From: Synechococcus sp. MU1617
GTDB taxonomy: Bacteria > Cyanobacteriota > Cyanobacteriia > PCC-6307 > Cyanobiaceae
Direction: 5' to 3'
Assembly: GCF_020514235.1 (NCBI RefSeq)
Contig: NZ_VTLB01000008.1
Location: 1 to 40,181, forward strand
DNA: 40,181 nt
How positions within the stretch are numbered: position 1 is the first letter of the stretch; each line of letters begins with the position of its first letter. The translations under genes were made by a program, and so were the position numbers. This document shows positions 24,773 to 36,442 of this stretch, in pieces. The notes below the pieces were generated by a model. That model made no database searches. It saw only the letters and a list, made by a program, of their open reading frames with translations, and was not told the DNA's origin.

Positions 24773-25558
24773 TCAGAGCGATCGTGCATTTCGATTGACA
24801 TGGTCGATGGCGCGCATCGCAGCTGCCGCCGCTTCCTCAACATCACCTTCCCGCCCCACCAAAGTGAGGCGTCCAAAAGCACCCACCGCTTTCACGTCCA
24901 CCAAAGTGATGTTGGAGGCTTTTTCAGCCTCGTTGGCAGCAATCAAGACATATCCAGCCGGCTCAGTCTCCAGGATGAACATGCTCATTCCCGCCTCAAT
25001 CATGGAACCGCGTCGGTTCTGGCGGTTGATCAACACGGCATGGTCCGGAGTGATCGCTCGAATGACTTCGGTCCAGCTCACGTCCGCTGGAGAACGCTGC
25101 TCAATGGTGCTGCCGATCGCTTCCAGCACCACATCTCCGGAATGGAGAACAGTGCTCTGGTCACGGTGATAGAGAGCCATCGAACCAAAAGCCCGCTCCA
25201 CCACCATCTGGCCGAGGCGAACATTGCTGGCTTTCAGCGCAATGTCGGTCACGCGATGGACCGCCATGCCCGGTGAAACCTCCATCCAGAGGCAGGCGTC
25301 TCCAGGAATGGGCAGGAAACCTTGACTCACTGTCCCCATGTAGGCCGCAAGTTGGGGCTGCAGGGAGTCGATGAACACGTGCGTGCGCAGTTCGATCGAC
25401 TGCACATGGCTGTTTTGGCGAAGCAGCCTGGGTGACTCAGAATCCGTCGTGACAACACAACTTGCCCCTCCCTGCTGAGAGGTCACCTCAGTCCCGGTGA
25501 CGAGAGCACTACCGCCGCGTCGCCGCTCCCGAGCATCGAAGCTGGCAAAACGGGTCAT
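24773..25558 (-). CDS. csoS1D: Tandem-BMC carboxysome shell protein CsoS1D
   Basis: A 261-residue pseudohexameric shell protein made of two fused BMC domains (about 52-150 and 155-255). It forms stacked, gated pores thought to pass larger metabolites such as ribulose bisphosphate. The gating pair is conserved as Glu121-Arg122 in VVERAFGS. The N-terminal ~50 residues precede the first domain and contain [13 protein letters not shown] and [10 protein letters not shown], which resemble CsoS2 motifs. ATG 25558 is chosen by length; ATG 25585 adds nine residues and is possible. It is a satellite gene: same strand as the carboxysome run but separated from csoS1 by rdgB. Confidence 0.92.
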   Translation of the reverse strand: MTRFASFDARERRRGGSALVTGTEVTSQQGGASCVVTTDSESPRLLRQNSHVQSIELRTHVFIDSLQPQLAAYMGTVSQGFLPIPGDACLWMEVSPGMAVHRVTDIALKASNVRLGQMVVERAFGSMALYHRDQSTVLHSGDVVLEAIGSTIEQRSPADVSWTEVIRAITPDHAVLINRQNRRGSMIEAGMSMFILETEPAGYVLIAANEAEKASNITLVDVKAVGAFGRLTLVGREGDVEEAAAAAMRAIDHVNRNARSL

Positions 25559-25676
25559 GGCGGGGAGTGTACCGGACGAATTCATCTGAAACGGCCCAAT
25601 AAAGAGTTGGAGCCTGCGGTCTTGCGCCTTTAAAAACAGCCGATACCGTCCGGAGAACCCCTCTAGAGATCTTGCA

Positions 25677-26054
25677 ATGACTGAGCAGTCTTCTTTGAAG
25701 CCAGTTGATCTCAACGCTGATCAAGCCCTTGGGATGGTGAGCTTCGGCCTGATGCAACGCCTTGCGCAGGATGGACAGGTGGACCTGCCCTGGCTGGAGG
25801 GATCAGGAAATGCAGACAGTGAGCGTCTGCGTCAGCTGCGTCAACGGCTGGAACTGACGTCTTTGGCCATCGAGACCGGTGCTCCCCTCACCACCGCGGA
25901 GGTGAGCATTCTGCTGGGAGCCCGGCCTGGAACGGAACGGGTGGAACGCGGTGGCCTCGTCGCCCGCCGTGTCAGCCGCAATGTCTGGCGGTTGAGCAAA
26001 GCAGAGGAGAGCGATCGATCCGAGCGTTACGACGGATTCCGTCGCCGCCTTTGA
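25677..26054 (+). CDS. Conserved hypothetical protein, possible helix-turn-helix
   Basis: A 125-residue soluble protein I cannot name. After an acidic N-terminus, [19 protein letters not shown] looks helical, then a charged helix ([19 protein letters not shown]). The C-terminal half has [15 protein letters not shown] followed by [20 protein letters not shown], a helix-turn-helix or winged-helix-like pattern with a basic stretch. It has no membrane segment or cysteine. It diverges from csoS1D across about 120 bases and precedes chlN by 113 bases. Either a DNA-binding role or a role with its neighbours would be speculation. Confidence 0.7.
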   Translation: MTEQSSLKPVDLNADQALGMVSFGLMQRLAQDGQVDLPWLEGSGNADSERLRQLRQRLELTSLAIETGAPLTTAEVSILLGARPGTERVERGGLVARRVSRNVWRLSKAEESDRSERYDGFRRRL

Positions 26055-26149
26055 GCTTTAGCCAAGGTTGACCTGTCCTAAGCGATCCCAAAGAGTTTGA
26101 GCGACCTTTCCACTCCTCAGCGAATTTATTTGCAGCCTGGAGAGGTTGA

Positions 26150-27445
<1,296 letters not shown>

Positions 27446-27449
27446 CCCC

Positions 27450-29024
27450 ATGCAACTCACGCTCTGGACTTACGAAGGGCCACCCCATGTGGGGGCCATG
27501 CGCATCGCCGCCTCGATGCACGGCGTGCACTACGTGCTCCATGCCCCCCAAGGGGACACTTACGCCGACCTGCTATTCACGATGATTGAGCGGCGCGGGC
27601 AACGACCGCCGGTCACTTACACCACCTTCCAGGCCAGGGATCTGGGGGGTGACACCGCAGAACTGGTGAAACGGCATGTACGCGAAGCCGTGGACCGCTT
27701 TCAACCCGATGCCCTGCTGGTGGGTGAAAGCTGCACCGCGGAGTTAATTCAGGATCAACCGGGCGCCCTGGCCCAAGGCATGGAGCTGACCATGCCGGTC
27801 GTGAATCTTGAGCTGCCGGCCTACAGCAAGAAAGAGAACTGGGGGGCCGCAGAAACCTTCTATCAATTAATCCGCAACCTGCTCAAGGCACAGGTCCCCA
27901 CAGACACCCAACATGACCCACGGGCATGGAAACAGGAGGGCCGTCGACCCCGGGTGAACCTGTTGGGTCCATCACTGCTTGGCTTCCGCTGCCGCGACGA
28001 CGTACTGGAGGTGCAGAAGCTTCTCACCTTGCACGGCATCGATGTGGGCGTGGTGGCGCCCCTGGGTGCAGGAGTGGAGGATCTGAAGCGGATCCCCGAT
28101 GCCGATCTGAACGTTTGCCTCTATCCGGAGGTGGCCGAATCCAGCTGCAGCTGGCTGGAGCGCAACTTCGGCATGCCCTTCAGCCGAACGGTGCCGATCG
28201 GTGTCGGCGCCACCCACGATTTCCTCGTCGAAGTGCACGATCTGCTCGGGCTCGAAACACCCTCAGCTGATGAGGGCTACAAACGCTCACGCTTGCCTTG
28301 GTATTCGGAGTCTGTGGACTCCACCTACCTCACCGGCAAGCGGGTGTTCATTTTCGGCGACGGCAGCCATGCCATTGCAGCAGCACGGATCTGCAGCCAA
28401 GAACTGGGCTTCAGCGTGGTGGGGTTGGGCACCTATAGCCGCGAGATGGCCAGACCAGTACGGGCGGCCGCCAAGGCCCTGGGACTTGAGGCCTTGATCT
28501 GTGACGACTACCTAGAAGTGGAAGCCGCCATGGCCGAGGCAGCCCCAGAACTGGTGCTGGGAACCCAAATGGAGCGCCACAGCGCCAAGCGTCTGGGGAT
28601 TCCCTGCTCCGTGATCAGCACGCCCATGCATGTTCAGGACGTGCCCGCCCGAATGAGCCCCCAGATGGGCTGGGAAGGGGCAAACGTGATCTTCGACGAC
28701 TGGGTGCACCCGCTGATGATGGGACTGGAGGAACACCTGATTGGCATGTTCCGCCACGACTTCGAATTCGTGGATGGCCACCAGAGCCACCTCGGCCATG
28801 CCGGCGGTGCCGGCGCCACCGACAGTTCCGCCTTGAGTGATATCCCCGGGGAGGGCGACGGTGCCCTGCATTGGACAGCCGATGGGGAAGCCGAACTGAA
28901 GAAGATTCCCTTTTTCGTGCGGGGCAAAGTGCGACGCAACACCGAGGCCTATGCCCGCGATGCGGGCTGCCGAGAGATCAGCAGCGAAACGCTGTATGAC
29001 GCAAAAGCCCACTTCAAGGCATGA
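27450..29024 (+). CDS. chlB: Light-independent protochlorophyllide reductase subunit B
   Basis: NifK-like DPOR subunit, 524 residues. The unusual aspartate ligand of the [4Fe-4S] cluster is Asp36 in [12 protein letters not shown]. Other family segments are [36 protein letters not shown], and a C-terminal domain ending with [19 protein letters not shown]. Normal length. It is separated from chlL by 150 AT-rich bases. Confidence 0.97.
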   Translation: MQLTLWTYEGPPHVGAMRIAASMHGVHYVLHAPQGDTYADLLFTMIERRGQRPPVTYTTFQARDLGGDTAELVKRHVREAVDRFQPDALLVGESCTAELIQDQPGALAQGMELTMPVVNLELPAYSKKENWGAAETFYQLIRNLLKAQVPTDTQHDPRAWKQEGRRPRVNLLGPSLLGFRCRDDVLEVQKLLTLHGIDVGVVAPLGAGVEDLKRIPDADLNVCLYPEVAESSCSWLERNFGMPFSRTVPIGVGATHDFLVEVHDLLGLETPSADEGYKRSRLPWYSESVDSTYLTGKRVFIFGDGSHAIAAARICSQELGFSVVGLGTYSREMARPVRAAAKALGLEALICDDYLEVEAAMAEAAPELVLGTQMERHSAKRLGIPCSVISTPMHVQDVPARMSPQMGWEGANVIFDDWVHPLMMGLEEHLIGMFRHDFEFVDGHQSHLGHAGGAGATDSSALSDIPGEGDGALHWTADGEAELKKIPFFVRGKVRRNTEAYARDAGCREISSETLYDAKAHFKA

Positions 29025-29174
29025 GCATTTGCACTCATTTCTTTTTATTTAATTGAAAGAAATTCTGCTTTTGCAACGCAGCCAAGAAGTAGATCTTTCA
29101 TTTCTTGGTGAAAATCAACCACTGCACATCTACTGCTGTTGAATGAAACTGACTTCTCTTGCACAGGTCGCTGA
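29025..29174. other. AT-rich leader upstream of chlL
   Basis: This stretch is clearly richer in A and T than the flanking genes. It contains CCAAGAA (29082-29088) and TTCTTGG (29102-29108) as a 7-base inverted repeat. A separate chlL promoter or an RNA processing site is plausible; no terminator with a T-tract is seen. Confidence 0.4.
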
Positions 29175-30065
<891 letters not shown>

Positions 30066-30084
30066 CCGCAGGCCTTAAAAAGAT

Positions 30085-31098
<1,014 letters not shown>

Positions 31099-31107
31099 TC
31101 ACGAATC

Positions 31108-31461
31108 TCAGCGCCAGACCACTCGCAAACGATTGGGAGCGATCCACTGATCCTGCTCGCTGATCAGGCGCTTCTCTCCACCGATGCTGAACAGACGATC
31201 GAAGCGTTGTTGCAGCGTTTCCAATTTGGCCGACTCAATCGACACGACCGCCGCAATTTCACTGTGGCGATCCATTCGTTCCTGATAGGCCACCGACAGG
31301 CGAATCAAGCTCACGCAGCCCAACAGAACAAGTCCAGCCTTGGCGGCCAAGGCGAGAAGGCTGCACTGCAGCTCCTGTTGGTCGGTCTGCCGCTGAATCG
31401 CCGCAGCCATGCTGGCTGCGTCCGTGCGGGGAGCTGATCTTCGAACCTGACTGGCGGTCAC
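31108..31461 (-). CDS. Hypothetical single-pass membrane protein
   Basis: 117 residues, not recognised. A charged N-terminus (residues 1-30) is followed by one hydrophobic segment, LLALAAKAGLVLLGCVSLIRL (about 35-55), then a helical, probably coiled-coil stretch with SIESAKLETLQQRFDRLFSI, and a basic end with QWIAPNRLRVVWR. It lies between psaM (gap 88 bases) and por (gap 69 bases) on the same strand, so co-transcription is likely. A thylakoid location is a guess from its neighbours. Confidence 0.7.
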   Translation of the reverse strand: MTASQVRRSAPRTDAASMAAAIQRQTDQQELQCSLLALAAKAGLVLLGCVSLIRLSVAYQERMDRHSEIAAVVSIESAKLETLQQRFDRLFSIGGEKRLISEQDQWIAPNRLRVVWR

Positions 31462-31549
31462 CGCATCAGCACGTACATCCGCTTGTAACGCAATCCGTTC
31501 GCAGTGCCAAGACCAGCTCTAGGCCCGTTGATCTGGGCGCCCGTTGAAA

Positions 31550-31654
31550 TCAGGCTTCGTAGAGGCTGATGGAAAGACGCAGGGCCAGAACAGCGGCATG
31601 GGCAGCGACGACGAGGGCGATGAACACCTCGGGTGCAGACAGAACGGTTTCCAT
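31550..31654 (-). CDS. psaM: Photosystem I reaction centre subunit XII, PsaM
   Basis: A 34-residue single-helix subunit of photosystem I near the trimer interface. The peptide is METVLSAPEVFIALVVAAHA followed by AVLALRLSISLYEA; the pattern of VFIALV, an alanine-rich helix and RLSxxLY at the end is the PsaM signature. ATG is 31654-31652 and TGA 31552-31550. No other frame here codes for a recognisable protein. It is divergent from crr6 across 83 bases. Confidence 0.88.
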   Translation of the reverse strand: METVLSAPEVFIALVVAAHAAVLALRLSISLYEA

Positions 31655-31737
31655 GGGAGCCATGCATCAAACGGTCCCATTCTTCTCCGAGGGAGGGGCT
31701 GCAGGCCATCATTCGCAAAGGCCTGTCACACCAGCCC

Positions 31738-32208
31738 ATGGATCCGGTTCTGATCGATGCCCCTGCCATCCGCGCCTTGGATCTGCGGCCGCTGGAGATC
31801 TGGAGCCATCAGCCGCTGGATGCACTGCTCAGCCAAGGGCCGGTGCTGGAGCTTCGTTTCGACTGGCCCCGGGCGCAGGATGACCCGCGGGAACTGCCGG
31901 AATGCCCCGAGCCTCGCCTCTGGGCCCTGCGGGCCGATGCACGCTTCCCTTGGCTGCCGCTGGTGCTTGAACGCGACAACGGCAGCCTGATTCGCCATGT
32001 CGCCCTGGTGGTGCCCCACAGTTTCAGCCGCAGCGAAGGCCTGCGTTTTGACCCGGAAGCCTTGGAGCTCTGGGTGACGCATCGACTGATGCTGCTCGAC
32101 GATCTCTGCCAGCGGGAGCTCGGACGCCCGATGCGGGGCAACCTCTCCCAGATGGCCGCGGCGCTGGGTTATGAGCTCGATGCGGGTTTTTGGGGCCTGC
32201 TGACCTGA
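31738..32208 (+). CDS. CRR6 family (DUF1817) NDH-1 assembly factor
   Basis: A 156-residue soluble protein of the CRR6 family, which is required for maturation of the NDH-1/chloroplast NDH complex in plants and cyanobacteria. Recognised from LWALRADARFPWLPLVLERDNG, the HVALVVPHSFSRSEGLRFDPEALELWVTHRL core and the QMAAALGYELDAGFWGLL end. ATG 31738 is chosen because the longer frame to 31633 overlaps psaM and adds nothing conserved. In this window it would act with the ndhF4/ndhD4 products. Confidence 0.83.
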   Translation: MDPVLIDAPAIRALDLRPLEIWSHQPLDALLSQGPVLELRFDWPRAQDDPRELPECPEPRLWALRADARFPWLPLVLERDNGSLIRHVALVVPHSFSRSEGLRFDPEALELWVTHRLMLLDDLCQRELGRPMRGNLSQMAAALGYELDAGFWGLLT

Positions 32209-32212
32209 CCCA

Positions 32213-32980
32213 CTAGCTCAGCCAGAGCTGCAGGGCCCGCCTGGAGCTGTCGATCGCCAGGATGATGGCGAGCCCCCGCAGACAACGCACCAGAAGAGCC
32301 GCATCAAATTGATCGAGACGACTGGCGGTCCATTGAGCAGCGATCGCTGCCACAGCCCCCAGCAGCAAGCCCATCAGAGGCACCCCTCGTCCTTCATGCA
32401 GGAACTGCAGGGATGCTGCGCTGGCTGAGAAGAGCACCGCCACCGTGCTGAGCCGCACGGCCTGATGAATCGGCACAGACATCGGACCGCTCATCAGGGG
32501 CACCATCACCAGCCCCCCACCCAGGCCAAGCATCCCAGCGGTCCAGCCGGCGATACAGCCCACTCCAGCCAATTGCGGTGCGCTGCTGTCATCGACGTCT
32601 TGAGTGGCATCCGCCTCGGGCCGTTCGCGAACGCAGAACGCCAGCACGATGTACATCAGCGTCTGCATCGCCAACAGAATCCAGCCCGCCGCCAAACCGG
32701 CCAAACCACCGAACAGCAGTGCCGAACCAAAAGCGGCCAAGCCGATGGCGAGTCCAGGTCGGGTCGGCACCCGCCCCTGGCGCAGGTGAGTGATGGTGCC
32801 CGCCAAAGCTGTAGGCACAATGGCGAAACTGCTGGTGGCCAGAGCCTGATGGGGCGGGAGATCAAGCCAAAGCAGGAGCGGGGCAAAGATCAAGCCACCG
32901 CCAATCCCCAACAGCCCGGCCAAGCCCCCCGCCAGCAGGCCCAGGGCGATCAAGATCGGCACATCCCACCAGGGCACCAT
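32213..32980 (-). CDS. TauE/SafE family permease
   Basis: A 255-residue membrane protein built of two similar halves, each opening with a glycine-rich helix: GLLAGGLAGLLGIGGGLIFAP and AGWTAGMLGLGGGLVMVPLM. This is the TauE/SafE (DUF81) family, associated with export of sulfite or organosulfonates or with other anion transport; the substrate is not predictable here. The start is ATG 32980; the longer open frame to 33316 is antisense to the lipoate-ligase-like gene and lacks conserved residues. It ends four bases from convergent crr6. Confidence 0.9.
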   Translation of the reverse strand: MVPWWDVPILIALGLLAGGLAGLLGIGGGLIFAPLLLWLDLPPHQALATSSFAIVPTALAGTITHLRQGRVPTRPGLAIGLAAFGSALLFGGLAGLAAGWILLAMQTLMYIVLAFCVRERPEADATQDVDDSSAPQLAGVGCIAGWTAGMLGLGGGLVMVPLMSGPMSVPIHQAVRLSTVAVLFSASAASLQFLHEGRGVPLMGLLLGAVAAIAAQWTASRLDQFDAALLVRCLRGLAIILAIDSSRRALQLWLS

Positions 32981-32992
32981 GGCGTGCGATCG

Positions 32993-33724
32993 ATGCTTCC
33001 CTCCAGCATGCCCGCAACCGGGCGTCTGCTTCCCACCCAGCAAGCGGATGGACACACCCAGATGGCGTTGGATGCCTGGCTTCTGAGACGAAGCAACGGT
33101 CCGGCGCTGCGTTTTTACCGCTGGGATGGGCCCTGGCTCTCGCTTGGACGCCATCAACGCCACTGGCCTGAGCACTGGAATGATCTCGCCCGCCGCGGCC
33201 GCATCAGCCTGGTGCGACGCCCCAGCGGAGGCCGGGCAGTGCTCCATGCCGGCGGGCTCACCTATGCCTTGATCTGGCCGGATGCACCACGGCAACGCCA
33301 GGAGGCCTACCGGCAAGCCTGTCAGTGGTTGATCGATGGCTTCAAGGATCTCGGGCTAGCGCTGCACTTCGGTTCTGACCCCGCTGGTGCCGAGGCCAAC
33401 AACTGTTTCGCCACGGCAACGGTGGCCGACCTGGTGGATTCGAGCGGCGTCAAACGGGTCGGCAGCGCCCAGCGCTGGCAGAGCGGTCGCCTGCTTCAAC
33501 ACGGCGAAATCCTGCTGGATCCCCCTGCCGAGCTCTGGGAAGAAGTGTTTGAGGAAGAGGCACCAGCGGGAGCACCGGCCCAGATCAGCCGACTGGCGCT
33601 GGATCAGCAGCTGCGCCAGAGCCTGGTTCAGTCCTGGAGCCATTGCCCGTGGCAGATGCAACCCCTGGAGGCCGACGAAGTTCAGGACTTGGAAAGAGAG
33701 CTGGCGTCCTGGTCGGAGCTTTGA
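32993..33724 (+). CDS. Lipoate-protein ligase A family protein
   Basis: A 243-residue protein of the biotin/lipoate ligase fold. SLVRRPSGGRAVLHAGGLTYALI matches the family RRxxGGRAVxH motif, EANNCFAT fits the octanoyl/lipoyl-binding loop, and KRVGSAQRWQSGRLLQHGEILL contains the conserved lysine and HG. It should attach or transfer lipoyl or octanoyl groups to E2 or GcvH proteins; ligase against transferase activity cannot be decided. Start ATG 32993 or 33008. It diverges from the TauE gene over 12 bases, and its last 43 bases overlap the convergent M50 protease gene. Confidence 0.88.
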   Translation: MLPSSMPATGRLLPTQQADGHTQMALDAWLLRRSNGPALRFYRWDGPWLSLGRHQRHWPEHWNDLARRGRISLVRRPSGGRAVLHAGGLTYALIWPDAPRQRQEAYRQACQWLIDGFKDLGLALHFGSDPAGAEANNCFATATVADLVDSSGVKRVGSAQRWQSGRLLQHGEILLDPPAELWEEVFEEEAPAGAPAQISRLALDQQLRQSLVQSWSHCPWQMQPLEADEVQDLERELASWSEL

Positions 33725-34938
33725 TCCCTCATCGTCTGCACCATCTGAGGAAGCATCGCCAAACCCAAGGGATAGCCATTGCGCTTGCGCGCCTCGTCGA
33801 GAATCGCGGGGGGCAGGGTCACACCGAGACGCTTCAGCACCGCATCTCCCACATCCATGCGATCAAGGGTGCCGCAGGGAAGCCCAGCAGTACTCATCAC
33901 CAAAAGGCGTCCCTGGGAGGCCGCCTCCAGGGCCGGCACCGCTTCCACCATTGGGGCCGCACTGGTGATGGACGGCAGTTCAGTGAGGGGCCGCAGATGA
34001 TCCTCGAGGCGCTGTTGGTCCCATTGCTGCACTGGCAGCAGTTTCAGGGGCTGATCGTCAATCCAACCCACCCAACGGCCGCTCTTGCAGACGAGCACCC
34101 AATCGACAGGACCCTCACCCTCGCTGGCCGTAAGCCGCAGCTGGCTAAGGCGCCGCAAGGTCTGATCAGCCTCCAGCACGCGGAAGCGTTTGCCTGCCGC
34201 AGCCTCCACCTTCAACTCCCGCAGCACGGTCTGCAACTGCAGCATCTGGGTCTGACTGCGGTTGGCACTCAGGCCGAACCAACCGATCAAGATCAGCAGG
34301 AGGCCGTTAAGCCCCCAGCCCTGCCAAAGCAGGACACCGCCCAACACGATCATCAGCATCGACAAAGCCCGTCCGGACGCCGATGCCACCTGAACGCCCT
34401 TCTGCTGGCTGCCGCTCACCTGCCAGACCAGGGCCTTGAGAATCAGCCCACCATCCAGCGGTAGACCAGGCAACAGATTGAACAGACCCAGCATCAAGTT
34501 GAGCAAACCCACCTGGCTCAACAACTGCGTGGCCAAGGGCTGGGTGTCGGACAGCGCTGCAGCCCCCACCAGCATCCCGAAAGCCAACATCAAACTGACG
34601 ATCGGGCCAGCAGCTGCAATGCGCAAATTGCCCATGGCGGTAGGGCATTCCTTCTCCACCCGCGCGATACCGCCCAGATGAAACAGGGTGATACTCAGCA
34701 CCTTCACCCCTTCCCGCAGGGCCATAAGGGCATGGCCCAACTCATGCAGCAGCACGGAGCTGAACAACAGCAAGGTGGTCAGCAATCCCAGCCCCCAACT
34801 CACCGTGACCGAGGCCGTGGTCGCATAGCGGGATTGGAACAATGTGGTGAAGATCGCCACAGCAAACAACCAGCTGGGCTGGAGCCGCAGGGGGATTCCG
34901 CCAATTTTGAGCACCTGCCAGCCCTCTCCCACCGTCAA
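33682..34938 (-). CDS. Site-2 protease family (M50) membrane metalloprotease
   Basis: A 418-residue intramembrane zinc protease. Zinc ligands are His65 and His69 with catalytic Glu66 in LLHELGHAL, and the third ligand Asp162 is in NLLPGLPLDGG. About six hydrophobic segments lie in the first 235 residues. The last ~180 residues are soluble and look like the paired-CBS region found in one S2P subgroup. Such proteases cut membrane-bound regulators; the target is unknown. It diverges from trpF over 56 bases. Confidence 0.92.
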   Translation of the reverse strand: MTVGEGWQVLKIGGIPLRLQPSWLFAVAIFTTLFQSRYATTASVTVSWGLGLLTTLLLFSSVLLHELGHALMALREGVKVLSITLFHLGGIARVEKECPTAMGNLRIAAAGPIVSLMLAFGMLVGAAALSDTQPLATQLLSQVGLLNLMLGLFNLLPGLPLDGGLILKALVWQVSGSQQKGVQVASASGRALSMLMIVLGGVLLWQGWGLNGLLLILIGWFGLSANRSQTQMLQLQTVLRELKVEAAAGKRFRVLEADQTLRRLSQLRLTASEGEGPVDWVLVCKSGRWVGWIDDQPLKLLPVQQWDQQRLEDHLRPLTELPSITSAAPMVEAVPALEAASQGRLLVMSTAGLPCGTLDRMDVGDAVLKRLGVTLPPAILDEARKRNGYPLGLAMLPQMVQTMRDQSSDQDASSLSKS

Positions 34939-34994
34939 TCCCGTCGTGTGCCGCTACTGCGGACTGTCATCCACGATCCTAGGGAGAGCAATCG

Positions 34995-35666
34995 ATGCGG
35001 CCCTTGCGTGATCCCCGCCCCACTCCAGACCTGAAGATCTGTGGGATCACCGACCCCGAGCAGGCCCATGCCATTGCACAAATGGGCGTGCAGGCGATTG
35101 GCGTGATCGGCGTTCCTGCCACCCCACGCTTTGTGGAACCACCCCAGCGCAGGTCTTTGTTCCAGCTGCTGGAGGAGCAGCATCCCCAACTGCATCGCGT
35201 TTGGGTGGTGGCCGACCCCGACGATGACGCCCTCGAGGAAGCGCTCAACGGAGCAGGACAGCCCTCCGTGGTGCAGCTGCACGGCAGCGAGTCAGAAGAA
35301 CGCTGCCAACGCTTGAAACAGCGTTACCCCCGGCAGCAGTGGTGGAAAGCTTTACGGGTGCGCGAACCCGAAGACCTCGAGCAGCTTGAGCAGTACGCGC
35401 CCAATGTGGATGCCCTGCTCCTCGACGCCTGGAGCGCTGATCAATTGGGCGGCACAGGGCACAGGATCCCTCTTGATTGGCTCGGTGAGACCCAGTTATC
35501 GGTGCCTTGGTGGCTGGCGGGGGGAGTAAGTGCGGAATGGGTTCCGGAACTGCTTAGCCGCGTCACGCCACAAGGGCTCGATGCCTCCAGTCGGCTGGAG
35601 GAACGTCCGGGATGGAAAAACCTCGACAAGGTCCAAGCCCTTGTCGAGGCAGTGAAACGAGGTTGA
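34995..35666 (+). CDS. trpF: Phosphoribosylanthranilate isomerase
   Basis: A 223-residue (beta/alpha)8 enzyme of tryptophan synthesis that isomerises phosphoribosylanthranilate. LKICGITDPEQAHAIAQMGVQAIG holds the catalytic Cys, VVQLHGSES is the second conserved strand, LLLDAWS carries the catalytic Asp, and WWLAGGVSAEWV and GLDASSRLEERPGWKNLDKV form the phosphate-binding end. Monocistronic; convergent with folE, 11 bases apart. Confidence 0.96.
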   Translation: MRPLRDPRPTPDLKICGITDPEQAHAIAQMGVQAIGVIGVPATPRFVEPPQRRSLFQLLEEQHPQLHRVWVVADPDDDALEEALNGAGQPSVVQLHGSESEERCQRLKQRYPRQQWWKALRVREPEDLEQLEQYAPNVDALLLDAWSADQLGGTGHRIPLDWLGETQLSVPWWLAGGVSAEWVPELLSRVTPQGLDASSRLEERPGWKNLDKVQALVEAVKRG

Positions 35667-35677
35667 GTTGAGGCTGA

Positions 35678-36433
35678 TCAGGTGCTGAGCAGCGCTTCCT
35701 GCTGACGCACCAGCTCAAAGAACTCCTGCTTGAGGCTGGGGTCGTGGCGGAAATCACCGCGCACCACGGAGTTCACCATGCTGGTTTGGGGCTCCTTCAC
35801 GCCACGCCACTTCATGCAGTAGTGCTGCGCCTTGATGATGATGCCGAGACCCTGAGGCTCACAGAGCTTCTCGATTTCGTCGGCAAGGATCATCACAGCC
35901 TCTTCCTGGATGTGGGGGCGGGAGAAGACCCAGTCAGCCACACGGGTGAATTTGGAGAGGCCAATCACCCTGGCACCAGGCTTGATCCCAATCCAGCAGT
36001 TGCCCATGATCGGCACCAGGTGGTGTGAACAGGCGGAACGCACCGTGATCGGTCCAACGGTGTAGATCTCATCCAGCTGCTTCACATTGGGAAAGCTGGC
36101 CACCTTGGGTTGCTGGTGGTAGCGCCCTTTGAAGACCTCCTGCAGATACATCTTGGCGACCCGCTCCGCCGTCTCATGGGTGTTGTGGTCGTTATCGATA
36201 TCGATCACCAGGCTGCGCAACAGATCGCGGACCTTGTCAGCGACCTCAACCTGAAGCTGATCCAGTTCACCGGGATTGAGGTGATCAGCAATGTTGTCGT
36301 TGGCCAGGAAGGAAACGCCAGATTCGATTAAACGTTCACGAATTCGGGCTGAAACCTGGGGATTCAGGAGCTTTTTACCATTGCCGTTGCCGTTGGCGAC
36401 GCCGTTGGAAACGAAAGGGACTGTGGAGGTCAT
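35678..36433 (-). CDS. folE: GTP cyclohydrolase I
   Basis: A zinc enzyme that converts GTP to dihydroneopterin triphosphate, the first step of folate and pterin synthesis. 251 residues. Zinc ligands Cys135, His138 (SACSHHLVP) and Cys206 (QHYCMKWRG) are present. THETAERVAKMYLQEVFKGR and GLSKFTRVADWVFSRPHIQE are core motifs. The N-terminus has a Gly/Asn-rich stretch (NGVANGNGNGKK) typical of marine strains. It is last in the run aar - accA - SDR - folE (9 bases after the SDR). Confidence 0.97.
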   Translation of the reverse strand: MTSTVPFVSNGVANGNGNGKKLLNPQVSARIRERLIESGVSFLANDNIADHLNPGELDQLQVEVADKVRDLLRSLVIDIDNDHNTHETAERVAKMYLQEVFKGRYHQQPKVASFPNVKQLDEIYTVGPITVRSACSHHLVPIMGNCWIGIKPGARVIGLSKFTRVADWVFSRPHIQEEAVMILADEIEKLCEPQGLGIIIKAQHYCMKWRGVKEPQTSMVNSVVRGDFRHDPSLKQEFFELVRQQEALLST

Positions 36434-36442
36434 GGTGTTCGT

